Notes: a model not told the origin generated them from the letters alone. DNA of 64,000 bases from Nelumbo lutea (GCA_022828595.1 JAKGHH010000003.1:51821759-51885758), one strand, 5' to 3'. Positions 11,742 to 23,509 are shown, counted from the stretch's first letter. A program made the numbers and translations.

Positions 11742-12014
11742 TGAAGTTACAGTTGTTAGCAGAACTTTTATGTTTAAAGAATAACCCAGAAATCAAAGAG
11801 AATAAGAGAGAAGAAGAATATGAGAGGAATGGGGGCAGAATGTTATGTTGCTGCTGCCCTATGTTTAACATAACATGAGGTAAAAGGACAGAAATGCCCT
11901 GCTACCTATAACAGTACAAGAAAGCAAGCAAAAGGCAAACAATAAGTAACAAAAATAACTGAACTATGGGGACCACTAGTAAACATATCAGGTCTGGTCC
12001 ACTGTATCACTACA
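11742..12014 (-). repeat. Copia-2 3' LTR
   Basis: On the minus strand it starts TGTAGTGATACAG directly after the polypurine tract AAGGGGGAG (12015-12023) and ends in CTTCA. About 273 bp, a usual copia LTR length. The first 75 bp or so (in + coordinates) recur at 33252. Confidence 0.75.
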
Positions 12015-13281
12015 CTCCCCCTTAAGTTGGAATAAATGTTGATCATTCCCAACTTGCACAAATCTGATTCCATTTTCTTTGGTGACTGCTTTGGTGAAGA
12101 GATCAACAAGCTGCATATCAAAGGAAACATAGGGCAGGCAAACATCTTGAGAAGCAACTTTCTCTTGGATGAAGTGGTGGTCAACCTCAATGTGTTTAGT
12201 TCTGTCATGCTGGATGGGGTTGTGAGAAATATTAATGGCAGTCTGATTATCACAATACAACTTTAATGGTTTCTCATAATCAATCCCTAATTCCTCAAGA
12301 AGGGATCTTAGCTATAACACTTCAGCCACACCATGAGCCATGGACCTATATTCTACCTCAGCACTTGAATGAGCAACAATATTTTGTTTCTTGCTATGCC
12401 ATGACACTAGGTTACCTCCAACAAAAGCATAACACCCTGAAGTTGATATTCTATCATCAACACATCCGGCACAATCAGCATCAGCATAGTACCCTAAAGT
12501 TGCTTTTCAAGAGTATGCCACGACCTGGACATCTCTTCAAATAAGCAAGGATTATTTCCATAGCCAATAGATGAGTGGTTCTAGGAGAATGCATGTATTG
12601 GCTGACAACATTAACATCATAGGAGATGTTAGGATGTCTAAGACATAGGTAAAGGAACTTCCTACTAGCCGTTGGTACATGGCTTTTTTCTTTAAGAGGC
12701 TTTCCCCCTTTGACACTTATCTTATGATTCAATTCAATGGGTGTGTCTGCTGGTTTAACTCATAGTTTCCCAATATCCTCAAGGAGATCAATGGCATATT
12801 TCCTTTGTGAAATGAAGATACCATGTCTAGAGAGGGGTACTTTAATTCCCAAGAAATATCGCAGGTCACTAAGGTCTTTCACTTCAAATTCCTTATTAAA
12901 AAATTGTTTGAGAGAATCAATCTCATCAGCATCACAACCGGTCACAACAATATCTTCAACATACAAATACAAGAAGGATAAGAGAAGCACCATTTCTCTT
13001 AATGAAGAGAGTGTGATCGGAATGGGCCTATACATAACCAAAACTTTCAACAGTCGATCTAAATTTGTCAAACCAAGCTCTTGGAGATTGTTTTAAACCA
13101 TATAGGGCCTTTTGAAATTTGTAAACATTCTTCCTATAGCTTCATCATAAAAACCAAGAGGTAACTCCATATACCCCTCCTCCTGCAAATCACCATTAAG
13201 GAAAGCATCTTGACATCCATGAAAAATTTGCTGCAAGGGAAAACAAAACTCTAATTATATTCATTGGCAACAGGTGCAAAG
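12015..13281 (-). pseudogene. Copia-2 RT (C-terminal part) and RNase H
   Basis: Minus-strand frames give, in order, KNAFLHG-like remnants near 13215, LYVEDIVVTGCDADEID and KDLSDLRYFLGIKV (RT palm and thumb), ISQRKYAIDLLEDIGK, NISYDVNVVSQYMHSP, and KLYCDNQTAINISHNPIQHD, then HFIQEKVASQDV (RNase H C-terminal part). The usual catalytic YVDD is YVED. Frameshifts separate the blocks near 12750, 12480 and 12260. This is RVT_2 plus copia RNase H, which in a live element synthesise the cDNA. The reading frame is cut at 13281 by the insertion of Gypsy-1. Confidence 0.85.
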
Positions 13282-14120
13282 TGATGATGCACAATCCGAT
13301 GGGTCCTAACTGTCGGTTACCTCGCCTCTGACAGAATTGAAGGTGCCTGAAACAAGGAAGAAATTGGAGACTTCTGGGGAGGAACCCGGTTGGAACACTT
13401 CGAAGCTCAAGTTAGTGCTCTTGAGAAGGCAAGGGGAATGAGGGACTTCAAGACCAGAAAGCACAAGAATCACATACCTCCTTCTTTGGGGGAAGGGGGC
13501 CTTTTATAATCATCCTGGTACACTCACTCCCATACCTCTACCAGATCGGGCATCATCACCTTCGCCAGATCAAGTGCCATCATCTGTACCAGACGCCAGT
13601 TTGGGTGTCATTACCTCTGCTAGTTGCCAGTTCAAGTGTCATAACCACCACTGTCCTTGCTAGGGCCGTCTCTGCCACGTCTGAGATGGTGGTGGTAGGT
13701 GGCCGTTGGAGGGCCGCTGTCATGTGTCGGACCCCTAATCAGTCAGGCGTGCCACCTCCATGTATAGGTTTCCTGGGTGTCAGGTATGTTTGTTCAGTCA
13801 GGCGACTTGGATCCGAAGTGGTGTGCGAGGTGAAGTCCTAAGTTCGAATAGAAGTGTAGCCCGAACTGCCCCAGGGTGGGTCAATTCAGGTTTTTTCCCT
13901 TTGCGCTCCTTGTAAGGCTCAGGACCTCCAAGGGAGAGCTCGGGTTCTTCCTTGGGGAGCTCAGGTCGTGGGTTCCTTTTTTGGGGGAGCTCGGGACTCC
14001 TTTTCCTGGAGCTTGGGTTGCTGGCCCGCTGCTGTGCTGAGCTGGCACTTCTGCCAGGTCACTCTCGGTTGCTTCCACGTGTCGCGTGGCCAAGGGGTCG
14101 GGCCAAATCTCCCTCCATCA
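13282..14120 (-). repeat. Gypsy-1 3' LTR
   Basis: Begins TGATGATGCAC and ends CCTCCATCA on the + strand. It matches 22681-23509 throughout with scattered substitutions and a few small indels; similarity looks around 90% by eye. On the minus strand it follows the purine-rich stretch at 14121-14140. Confidence 0.9.
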
Positions 14121-14140
14121 ATTGCCCACACTCCCCGTGC
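14121..14140 (-). other. Gypsy-1 polypurine tract
   Basis: The minus strand reads CACGGGGAGTGTGGGCAAT immediately before the LTR start TGATGGAGG. This is the expected position of the plus-strand primer. The same motif (GAGTGGGGGCAAT) abuts the LTR of Gypsy-2. Confidence 0.65.
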
Positions 14141-14450
14141 CCGGGGTCTTGACCCGGCGTGGGGAGTTCACGGGGTGACGGGTGGATTTGCCTCATGACG
14201 CTTTGGCCTTGGTTTGGAGCTTCTCCGGTCTGACCTGCTTGTGTTTTTGGCCCGATCAGGGTCGGATTGGTTCGACCAGGGGTCAATCCCGGGTTACGTG
14301 CAGCTCATGCGCAGACGCCAAACGATTTTAAATTTTTGAACGTCGAAAATGCGTGCTAAACTGACTTCTTCCTTGGGGGACGTGTAGCTGGTTTTGCGGG
14401 GAGCCATTGGATGGTTTTGATCTTGGTCGTTGATGCACGAGTACAGTGGC

Positions 14451-14458
14451 TATAAATA
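14451..14458 (+). promoter_or_regulatory. TATA box of the antisense ORF in Gypsy-1
   Basis: TATAAATA lies 140 bp upstream of the ATG at 14598, on the strand opposite gag-pol. At the matching place in Gypsy-2 the motif is TGTAAATAG (30919-30927). The shared context (TAAATAGTGGGGG) supports a real, conserved core promoter. Confidence 0.6.
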
Positions 14459-14597
14459 GTGGGGGGCCCCTAGTCACTTTCCTTTGCCATTCTTCAGCAT
14501 TCTCTCATTGAGCTCGCATCCAAGGCTGTCAGCTTGCATCATTCTTCGTAGTCCGGTAGCTTTTCCTTGGTGAGTCCTCACCCTTCTTTTTGATTCA

Positions 14598-16345
14598 ATG
14601 TCTAGCTCGGGTAGTTTAGATAGTCTTCTGGGGGGGTCAGATGCTGGTTCTACAAACCGAGTTGCTACCCCTGACAGCCTTAGTGAGTCTGAGGCGAGGC
14701 CCGAGGTAGAGCTCGAGTTCGAGCCCGTAGGTTGAGTCACCTCAGGTAGCTTGGCATCCACCTCCCGTCGAGGTTGGGTGCCAGATAAGTTCGGGCCTTC
14801 CACTATGACGCCCGAGAGACTTTTGTCCCTTATCGCTCAGTATAACCTACCCGGGGAGTATACTTATATTCTACCCTCGGGCGACTTTCCTTGGGAGCAC
14901 GGTCCGGACGAGATCGTGATATTCCGGGAGCAGCTTGTTGCTGGGTTGCACCTTCCTTTCCATCCCCTTATCGTCGAGGTCATGAATCACTTTGGTGTTA
15001 CTATCGGTCAGCTCCACCCGAACTCCATTCGTAACCTTGTTAGGACCATCTTCCTTTGTTGCGAACACTGCCTTCCATTGGACCTGGAAATCTTTTCCGC
15101 CATTCTTATGCTCAAGAAGCAAGCAGGTCCCCTGCCCAGGTGTAGGCGGGCCTACTATTTGTCTCCTCGTCCGAGGTTCAAGCTTTTGCATGATCTTCCG
15201 AATAAGGTCCCGACATGGAAGCAGGACTACTTCGTGGTTCGAAGTGCTACGGGGTGGCCGTTTCCTACCGAGTGAGGATTGGTCGTTCCTGATCCCGGTG
15301 CCAGGTTAGATGAAGAAATGGTGAAGGGCCTCCAGGACTAGGCTCGGCTTGGACTCAAATGCGAAGTCTACCTGATGGAGGCCAAGCTTATCCAGGCCGG
15401 TCTAAGTTCGGGTAGGTTTCTTGCTCAGAGGCTCGCTTTTGCTTTGTTTTTTATTCCCGTCTTTTGACGCCGAGCTTTTTTTGCAGGTGTTATGGAGGCA
15501 GTGAAGACCCGAGGTGTGAAATTGTTTGATGGTATGAGGAGGAGGAAGTGAGCTGCTAAGTGGGTCCGTGCCGATCTTTCCCGGGTTGTGGAGCCCGAGG
15601 AACCGAGAATGGAGCCTCCTGGGGAGCCTATGCCGATAGTGCTTATACCCGGCCTGTGCCTTCAGGCTCGGGAAGTCAGGATGGGGCTAGGAGTGTGCTG
15701 ACGTCGAGCTACGCTCCCCGAAAAAGTAAGAAGGCTATTTGCCCAGAGGAGGTCGCGGCATGGGCCGATCTTCCTCCGCAACTAACACCATGGTGGTAAG
15801 TCGAAGTAGTTTTTGTTTTTTTTTTTTGCTAGGCTGATTTGTTCTCATTTTGGCAGGTGAACTCCTCTATCCACGCTCTAACAATCCAGGCGGAGAGGAG
15901 CTTGAAGCGAGCGCAAGCTGCCGAAAAGGCTTCCCATGCTGCGCGAATCGAGCTAACGAGGTCTCGGAGGGACAATGAGGCCTTAGGATTGGTGGTGAAA
16001 CACATGGCGGACCTGAATCTGGACCTGGAGCATCAGGTTGGTTACCTTCAGGATGATATTAGGGAGAAGACTGAGATCTTTTCTCAGGCCATCGAAGAGG
16101 CGAAGGTGAAGGCCGTTAACGATTACATCGCTTCACCGCTCTTTGATGACATGATGGTGGGCTCGTATAGAAGGGGTTTCAAGTTGAGCCGATGGATGAT
16201 AAGGAACACGTACCCCGAGCTCGACATTGGTGCCATAACCACTTCACGCATCACTCTGGAAATAGCTGCTGTAGCTGATGATGATGCGGATTCTGAAGAC
16301 GAAGTGGGACCTTCGGGTATCGTCGAAGTCCCTTCTGAAGTGTAA
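14598..16345 (+). pseudogene. Extra antisense ORF of Gypsy-1 (transposase_28-like)
   Basis: Runs opposite to gag-pol from ATG 14598 (MSSSGSLDSLLGGS). The conserved core includes GPDEIVIFREQLVAGLHLPF, LHPNSIRNLVRTIFLCCEH and RRAYYLSPRPRFKLLHDLP, the plant 'putative gypsy-type transposon' domain (PF04195, recognised from memory). Two introns are visible: GTAGGT at 15412 to TTGCAG at 15486, and GTAAGT at 15796 to GGCAG at 15855. The last exon (15856-16345) is a coiled coil (AEKASHAARIELTRSRRDNE) followed by FDDMMVGSYRRGFKLSRWMI and an acidic end. Stops at about 14733, 15273 and in the ARLDEEMVKGLQD block break exon 1. Compared with Gypsy-2, the first arises from a CGA codon. The function of this ORF is unknown. 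Confidence 0.8.
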
Positions 16346-16590
16346 GCAAGATTATTTTGCAATGAATAGTCCCCCTTTTCTAGTTAAGTGTTGGGCAGTC
16401 ATTTTCTCTTTTCCCCGAGCTGACTATGTTGCCGAACTACTAGACTTAGGCCTTGAAGCGAGTTCATATAGTAAGGCTATACGCCCGATCTGTTCTCCGC
16501 CTAGGTTAGTTAACATAGGCTTAGAATTGGGCCCTGGGCTATGCACCTCGGGATCCATACTCGTGCAGCTTGCTTCGTTGATGAGTTGCC

Positions 16591-16749
16591 GAGGTCATCT
16601 TTAGCTCGGCATTCTGGCCCTTACGGTGCCGAGGTCCTTGTTAGCTCGACATTCTAGCCCTTAGGGTGCCAAGGTCCTTGTTAGCTCGGCATTCTGGCCC
16701 TTAGGGTGTCAAGGTCCTTGTTAGCTCGACATTCTGGCCCTTAGGCTCT
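16591..16749. repeat. 40-bp tandem repeat in Gypsy-1
   Basis: Four copies of a 40-bp unit (TTAGCTCGGCATTCTGGCCC plus a GGTGCCGAGGTCCTTG part) start at about 16601, 16641, 16681 and 16721. They lie between the antisense ORF and the end of integrase. Confidence 0.85.
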
Positions 16750-16782
16750 AGTAGTGGCTCATGGCCTGCTTAGTTCGATAAT

Positions 16783-17733
16783 TTATAGGTAATATCGTCT
16801 TAACTTGACGATGTTCCATGCCTGGGGTATTTGTTTACCCTCCAGGGTCTCAAGCTCGTATGCTCCCCCGAGTGCTCTCTTTACTCGGTATGGTCCTTCC
16901 CAGTTCGGCCCGAGTTTGCCAACGCCGGGCTCGGGTACCATGACCTTGCGGAGAACCAGGTCGCCGACGCGGAAGTTTCGTCTCTTAACTCTAGAGTTGT
17001 AGTACCGAGCTACCCTTTGCTAGTACGCCGCTGTCCTGATGTATGCGAGATCCCTTACCTCGTCAAGTAGGTCGAAGTTGGTATGTAGCTCATCGTTATT
17101 AGTATTGTCGCTGTATGCTTCCAACCGAAGTGAGGGGATTTCGATTTTGGTTGGGATAACTACCTCCATGCCATAGGTGAGGTTGAAGGGAGTTTCTCCT
17201 GTGGCAGTCTTCTCTGTAGTTCGGTATGCCCACAGGACGCTGGGTAGCTCGTCTGCCCATAACTCTTTAGCTCGGTTTAGCCTGACTCTTAGTCCATGGA
17301 GGATAGTTCTATTCGTGACTTCTGCTTGATCGTTTGCTTGTGGGTGCGCAACCGTTGTGAAGTTTTGCCGGATCCCCATGTCTTGGCACCACTCTTGGAA
17401 TTTGATGTCATCAAATTACTTGCCATTGTCGAAGATCAACATCCGAGGTAGCCCGAAACGACACACTATGTTCTTCTAGAAGAAGTTCTGGACGTTTTGA
17501 GCTGTGATGGTTACGAGAGTTTTAGCTTTAACCCACTTGGTGAAGTAGTCTACTGCCACTACTAGGAACTTTCTTCCTCCTATTGCTGGCGGGAATGGCC
17601 CGAGTAGGTCGATACCCCATTGTGCGAAGGGCCGTGGGCTGGTGGGGTACTTGAGGTCGGCGGCGGGCTGGTGGTGAATATTGGCATGGTTTTGGCACTT
17701 TTCGCACTTCCTGACTAGCCCGACATCATCTAC
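16783..17733 (-). pseudogene. Gypsy-1 integrase
   Basis: The minus strand reads HQPAADLKYPTSPRPFAQWG upstream, then KFQEWCQDMGIRQNFTTVAH, PQANDQAEVTNRTILHGL and ELPSVLWAYRTTEKTATGET, and ends PQAWNIVKLRRYYL with TAA at 16783-16785. This is the retroviral-type integrase core and C-terminal part that inserts cDNA. At least two in-frame stops interrupt it (TAG near 17476, TAA near 17417), so only the C-terminal 120 codons are open. Confidence 0.85.
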
Positions 17734-18672
17734 TTACATTGTTGGCCAATAGTACCCCTGTCGTAGTGCTTTCTGAGCGACGACCCTGCCCCCCAGGTGT
17801 CCGCCGCATAAGCCTTCATGGATGTCATGGATTACGAGCTCGGCTTCGGGAGGCCGCAAGCAGCGCAAGTAGGGGAGCATGTAGGATCTTCGGAACAGCC
17901 GTCCGTCTATCATGACGTACTTGGCTGCCTGGCGCTCTACCCTCTTGGTGGCGTTGTGGTCTACGGGGAGGGTTCCATGTAGCAGGAAGCTCGCGAGTGA
18001 ATCAATCCAGCTCGGTTCTGCTTGGGCGACAGGAGCGACCTCCTCTGCCCCCCGGAGAATGCTAGGCCGAGGTAAGTCCTCTATGTACACAGTTCTCATG
18101 GTGTTTTCACTGGTGCTGACTAGCTGGGACATGGCGTTGGCCTCAGCGTTCCCTGATCTCGGGATTTGCTTGATGAAGTGTGGCTGGAAGCTAAGAAGAC
18201 CCTCTTTTACCTTTGCCAAGTAAGCGATCATAGTTGGCTCACGGGCTTCGTACTCGTTGGTGACCTGGTTGACCACGCACTGGGAGTCGCTGCAGATAAC
18301 GTTGTGTTTTGCCTTTACCTCTTGCTCCAGGGCTAGTCCGGCTATCAACGCCTCGTATTCTGCCTCATTGTTGGATGTCGGGAACTCGAAGCGTAGTGCG
18401 TACTCCAGTTTTGTGCCACTTGGACCGTGGAGAACTACACCGGCTCCGCTGCCCTGCTGATTTGAGGAGCCATCTACATGAAGGATCCGGGGCTCTTCAT
18501 CCCAGTTCGCGCTTGGCCTAACTAGGAGAGATACCGAACTGGGTACGACCTCACAGGGCTCAAAGTCAACCGGCCTGGAAGCACTGAGCTCACCCGAACT
18601 GGGAGCCTCGTGCTTAACCGGGCTGAGGACCTCGGAGCTAAACGTGCATTCTGCAACAAAATCTGCCAACAC
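17734..18672 (-). pseudogene. Gypsy-1 second RNase H (aRNH) and integrase zinc region
   Basis: A 312-codon open frame. ILHVDGSSNQQGSGAGVVL, NNEAEYEALIAGLALEQEV and VICSDSQCVVNQVTNEYEA give the D-E-D catalytic residues of an archaeal-type RNase H. The fourth position, usually Asp in a NxxADALS motif, is NAEANAMS here. The C-terminal third (YMLPYLRCLRPPEAELVIHD, then HEGLCGGHLGGRVVAQKALR) is the HHCC zinc region at the start of integrase. A second RNase H is a hallmark of the Tat lineage. The frame is open, but it sits in a polyprotein broken on both sides. Confidence 0.85.
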
Positions 18673-20126
18673 TTGAGCTTTGATAGCAGTTATGGCTTGT
18701 ACTGGAGGTCGTACTCATTGAGTTCGATGGCCCACTTCGTCAATCGACCAGAGACCTCGGGCCTGAGTAATACTTGCCTCAAGGGTTTGTCGGTGAGGAC
18801 GATGATGGTATGGGCTTAAATTACGGACGGAGTTTGCGGGCTGCAATGACCAGCGCATAGGCTAGATTTTCTATCTTCGGATATCTTGTTTCTGCTCCCT
18901 GCAATATTTTACTAACATAGTAGATGGGTCGTAGGACCCGATCTGCTTCTTTTACCAGAACCGAACTGACCACTTCGTCGATTGCCAAGAGGTACAGTTC
19001 TAAAACATCGCCCTCTTCGGGCCGGGTCAACACTGGGATACTAGCGAGATATTTTTTGAGCTCGTCAAACGCGAGCTGGCATTTCGGGTTCCACTCGAAC
19101 CCTTTGCCTTTTATTGCCTTGAAGAAGGGCAGGCAACGGTCTACTGACTTAGACATGAAATGACCTAGAGCGGCTATTCTACCGTTTAGCCTCTGAATCT
19201 CTTTCACTTTTCGGGGTGGTCTCATATCTAGGATGGCTTTTATCTTGTTCGGGTTGGCCTCAATACCGTGTCGGTTGACGATATACCCTAGGAACTTACC
19301 TGAGGTGACACCGAAGACACACTTGTTTGGGTTTAGTTTCATGTTAAATTGACGTAGAATTTGAAAGACAAAATGCAGATCTTGTACCAATTGATGCGAA
19401 AACTGTGTCTTGACGACCATGTCGTCTACATAACATTCTATCTTTGTGCCAATTGAGGGTTGAAACAGCTTATTCACAAGCCTTTGAAAAGTTTCCCCAT
19501 CGTTTTTCAGTCCAAAGGGCATAACCTTGAAGCAGTACAGGCTGAACTCGGTTACGAAGGCGGTTTTTTCCTCGTCAGTCGGGTCAATCCTAATTTGGTT
19601 GTAGCCCGAGTAGGCATCCAGGAAGCTTAGCAACTCGTGTCCCGAGGTCGCGTCCACTAGGCAGTTGATCCTGGGGAGGGGAAGCAATCTTTTGGGCAAG
19701 CTCGGTTCAGGTTGGTGTAGTTGACGCACATGCGCCAATTGCCATTTGCCTTTTTTACTAGAACAGGGTTGACCACCCAGCTCGGGTAATGAACTTCCCT
19801 TATGAAGTCTGCTGTGAGGAGCTTCTTGACCTCCTCATCGACCGCCCTCCAGCGTTCTGGGGCTAAGTTGTGTTTCTTCTATCTAATGGTCTAACTACAA
19901 GGTTAGTATTGAGTTTGTGAGTTATGAGCTTAAGGTCTATGTCGGGCATTTCTGCTGCGGACCAAGCGAAAGCATCTAAGTTATTGAATAAGAAGCGTAC
20001 CAGTTTGGACCGCAAGGGTTCTTCCAGGGATGCTCCGACCTGAAGTAATCTGGCGGGGTCTTCTGTCGAGACAGAGATGGGAATAGTTTCCTCTGTTGGT
20101 GCAGCTCGCTCCTCGTTCTTTTCCAC
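18640..20126 (-). pseudogene. Gypsy-1 reverse transcriptase and RNase H
   Basis: From 20126 the minus strand reads FAWSAAEMPDIDLKLITHKL. After a stop and frameshifts near 19860-19740 comes a 305-codon frame (18821-19738) with LLSFLDAYSGYNQI, MPFGLKNDGETFQRLVNKLF and ECYVDDMVVKT. The catalytic YVDD is intact. The RNase H part follows: VLELYLLAIDEVVSSVLVKE, RPIYYVSKILQGAETRYPKI, ALVIAARKLRP, then a stop at about 18818 (from a TAA on the minus strand) before the PHTIIVLTDKPL region. This makes cDNA in a live element; here the frame is broken at least twice. Confidence 0.88.
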
Positions 20127-22604
20127 AGGTCACTCCAGTTCGAGGTCGTCAGTTACCTTGGGTTTTCCCTTGAAGGCGGCGACGTAGCACTTACGGGACT
20201 CGAGCTGGTCGCCCCGCACTACCCTGATGCCGAAGTCCGTTGGGAACTTCATGGCTAAATAGTAAGTAGACACCACGGTCTTTAAAGCATGGGTGATTAG
20301 CTAACCTACTATGGCATTGTAGGGGGAGGGGGTCGCGACCACCAAAAAATCGTGACTGAGTCTTCTCGTACTAGGCCACGTGCCGACTTCCATGGGTACT
20401 GTGACCTTTCCCATCGGTCTGACCTCTTCTCCGCTGAAGCGACCAATGGGGTGTTCGTAGGCTTCAAGTCATTCTCTCGGAACTGGAGTTTGTCAAAGGC
20501 TGCTTTAAAAAGGATGTCTGTCGAACTATCGGAGTCAACAAGTATGCGCCAGACTTCGAAGTCGTTGATCTTTACCTTTATGACAAGTGCATCGTCATGG
20601 GGGTAGTGGACCTCGCGCGCATTGTCTTCGGTGAAGAATATGGGGTCTTCCATCCTAGGCCGCTTTGGGGGATTTTGTTCTCTGGAGGCCTCCCGGGTTG
20701 ATGCCCGAGCTGCTACTGAGGTGCATCCTGCTACGATCGATCCTCCAACGATCACGTGGATTGTTCCCCGAACTGGTATTTCTTTCAGGGGCTGCTTCTG
20801 CGGTTCAGCTGGCCGACTGTTGGACTCGGGAGCATCTCTACTGTGCTCTCCCTGCCGACCTGTCTTATTACTATTATTATTATTATGCTGTACAAAATTC
20901 CTTAGGTATCCGCGACGGATAAGTTCTTCTATCTCATCGCAGAGATTATTACAGTGTTCGGTGCTATGACCGTGGTCTCTATGGTAACTGTAGTACAAGT
21001 TTTTATTCCTCTCGTTCGGGTTTCCCTTCAGACGAGGTGGCCATTTCACGTACGGGGCGTCTTTGGTCGTCATTAAGATCTCGGCCCGCTTCACGTTTAA
21101 GGGCGTGTAGTCCATCTGACCTGCTAAGGGAGCTCGGAATGGCAGGCTTGGCTTCGTCCCCCGAGCTGGGTCTTTCTTCCTCCTGTCATCTGGGTTGGAG
21201 GGTTCGCCTTCCCTCTTTATTTTTTCGATCCCGCTTTTAGTCCTTTGGTTGATCTCCTTCTCTGTTCTTATGAATTTGTCCGCGAGCTTGAGGAATTCAG
21301 CTACGGTCGCGAGCTGGTTGACTACCATGTGCCACCTGAACTCCTTGTGTGTCACACCCCTCTTGGCTGCCGCGAGCTGTACCGCGGGGTATAGGCACAG
21401 TATCTGCAAGCACGCGCCATTGAACCGTTTGACATAGCCCCGGATGACTCTCCTTCCCTCTGGACTATTCCAAGGAGGCTCTCCTCGGTTCGGGGGCACC
21501 GCTTGCTAGTAACGAAGTGCGCAGTGAAGACTTGCACGAGCTGGGTCCAGCTTCTTATCGACCTGGGGGCCAGGTTCCTGTACCAGGTGCGGACCACTCT
21601 CTTGAAGTTGGTAGTGAAGGCCATACACATGCAGGACTCGCTAGCCCTCGCTAGGTGCATTTGGGACTGGAAAGCATCGACATGGTCAATGGGGTCAAAG
21701 GACCCATCTTACTTGTTTAGAGGAGGGAGTTTGAAATCTTTGGGCATGGGAACTGCAAGGAGTTCTGAGGGCAGGGGGGAAGGGACTGAAAGAATAGGGG
21801 CAAATTTTACCTTGCCCGAGCTCGTTCCTTCTTTACCTCGGAGTTCGGGCAGGATGTGGGTGGTAGTTCGGCAACTTCGCCGGCATCTTCGCTACTACTT
21901 AGAAGGCATGGTATTGCCACTACTTGCCTTGGTGTTGCCGAGCTCGGTCAGCCCAGACTGTTGGTAGTCCACGGCGAGGAGGTTCTTGACCCACCGGCGA
22001 ACGGGAGCTCGAACTTAGAGTGCCGAGGTGCTGACTTGATCGGCAAGGAGGTTCCTGACCCGTCGGCGAGCTGGGAGGTGGGGGTAATTAGTCTTTCCCT
22101 CCTGCCCGGGGATGAGGCCTGGCTCCTGGAGGGGTTTTGAAGTTGGGAGGCTTCCCCTCGGTGAAGGCACCCACCCTGAGGGGAGGGCTTGACTGGCTTC
22201 GGAGCAGGGTGCCGAGGTGGGAGCTGCGGTTGGTTCAGAGGCAGTTGGGGGAACTGCTGTTGGTAGTGATGCTGGGAAATGTGGTGTAGTACTTGCTGCT
22301 AATGGAGCTGATGTTGCTGGAAGTGCTGCGTTTGGGCTTGCATTGCTCGCATGCACTGCATCAAGTCACCAAGTTGGTTTTGGCTGGTCGCCAGAGGAGC
22401 AGTGGTCGGTTCGGCAAAGGTTGTCTCGATAGGGAGGGGAAGGGGAACATTCACAGGTGCCACCGCGCTTAGTGCATTAAGGCTAGGGATCCCGTCCGTT
22501 GAGAGGGGGATGGTGAACTGTCTGATATATACAGTGGTGGGCTGAGGGTGTTCCCCTACAACATTCAAGTCGGCATTGTGCCTGTTGCTGGTGGAGGAAG
22601 CCAT
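20127..22604 (-). pseudogene. Gypsy-1 gag and protease
   Basis: Starts at ATG 22604 (MASSTSNRHNADLNVVGEHP). It continues, through at least two frameshifts, into the gag core (HLARASESCMCMAFTTNFKR, WYRNLAPRSIRSWTQLVQVF, GYVKRFNGACLQI). The zinc-knuckle region is degenerate (YYSYHRDHGHSTEHCNNL, with Tyr where the first Cys is usual). A short Asn run is encoded by a (TAT)n tract at 20868-20888. The protease block reads WRILVDSDSSTDILFKAAF: the catalytic Asp is present, but the following Gly of the D-S-G triad is Asp. The frame decays again after 20400. Confidence 0.8.
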
Positions 22605-22659
22605 GGAAGCAAATGTTTCTTTGAGAGAGAGTTAAAGGTTAGGAGAGGCTTTTTGAAGT

Positions 22660-22678
22660 CTTCCCACAGATGGCGCCA
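22660..22678 (-). other. Gypsy-1 primer-binding site
   Basis: Two bases inside the 5' LTR on the minus strand, the sequence TGGCGCCATCTGTGGGAAG appears. TGGCGCC is complementary to a tRNA 3' end (…GGCGCCA). Position and sequence fix the element's orientation as minus. I do not assign the tRNA. Confidence 0.7.
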
Positions 22679-22680
22679 AA

Positions 22681-23509
22681 TGATGATGCGCAATCCGGTC
22701 GGTCCTAGCTGCCGGTTACCCCACCTCTGACGGAATTGGAGGTGCCTGAAACAAGGAAGAAATTGGAGACTTCTGGGGAGGAACCCGGTTGGAACACTCC
22801 GAAGCTCAAGTTAGTGCTCTTGAGAAGGCAAGGGGAATGAGAGACTTCAAGACCAGAAAGCACAAGTACCTCCTTTGGAGGAAGGGGGCCTTTTATAATC
22901 ACCCTGGTACACTCACTCCCATACCTCTGCTAGATCGGGCATCATCACCTCTGCGAGATCGGGTGTCATCATCTCTACCAAACGCCAGTTTGGGTGTCAT
23001 AACCTCTGCCAGTTGCCAGTTTGGGTGTCATAACCGCCACTATCCTTGCCAGGGCCGTCTATGCCACGTCTAAGATGGCGGTGGTAGGTGGCCGTTGGAG
23101 GGCGGCTGTCATGTGTTGGACCCCTAATCAGTTAGGCGCGCCGCCTCCGTGTACGGGCTTCCTGGGCGTCAGGTATGGTTGTTTAGTCAGGCGACTTGGA
23201 GCCGAGGTGGTGTGCGAGGTGAAGTCTTAAGTTCGGATAGAAGTGTGGCCCGAACTTCCCCGGGGTGGGTCAGCTCAGGTTTTTGCCCTTTGCGCTCCTT
23301 TTAAGGCTCGGGACCTCCAAGGGAGAGCTCGGGTTCTTCCTTGGGGAGCTCGGGTCGTGAGTTCCTTTTTTGGGGGAGCTCGGGACTCCTTTTCCCGGAG
23401 CTCGGGTTGCTGGCCTGCTGCTATGTCGAGATGGCGCTTCTGCCAGGTCACTCTCGGTTGCTTCCATGTGTCACGTGGCCAAGGGGTCGGGCCAAATCTC
23501 CCTCCATCA
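22681..23509 (-). repeat. Gypsy-1 5' LTR
   Basis: TGATGATGCGCAATCC to CCTCCATCA, the partner of 13282-14120. It adjoins the primer-binding site on its left side and the TSD CAAAG on its right. Confidence 0.9.

Larger units (their letters stand above)
13282..23509 (-). mobile_element. Gypsy-1: complete Tat-type Ty3/gypsy element
   Basis: 10,228 bp from TGATGATGCAC to CCTCCATCA, bounded by perfect 5-bp duplications CAAAG (13277-13281 and 23510-23514). LTRs of about 839 and 829 bp. On the minus strand the order is LTR, primer site, gag, protease, RT, RNase H, second RNase H, integrase, polypurine tract, LTR. The reverse strand of the interval between integrase and 3' LTR carries an extra ORF. 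Gag-PR-RT-RH-INT order, the second RNase H and the antisense ORF are known features of the Tat/Ogre-Retand lineage. All domains have stops or frameshifts, so it is structurally complete but apparently dead. Confidence 0.9.

Noticed and set aside
20309..22604. Plus-strand open frames opposite gag-pol of Gypsy-1 (for example 21503-21967)
   Set aside because: GC-rich shadows of the minus-strand gag. No domain, unlike the antisense ORF at 14598-16345.
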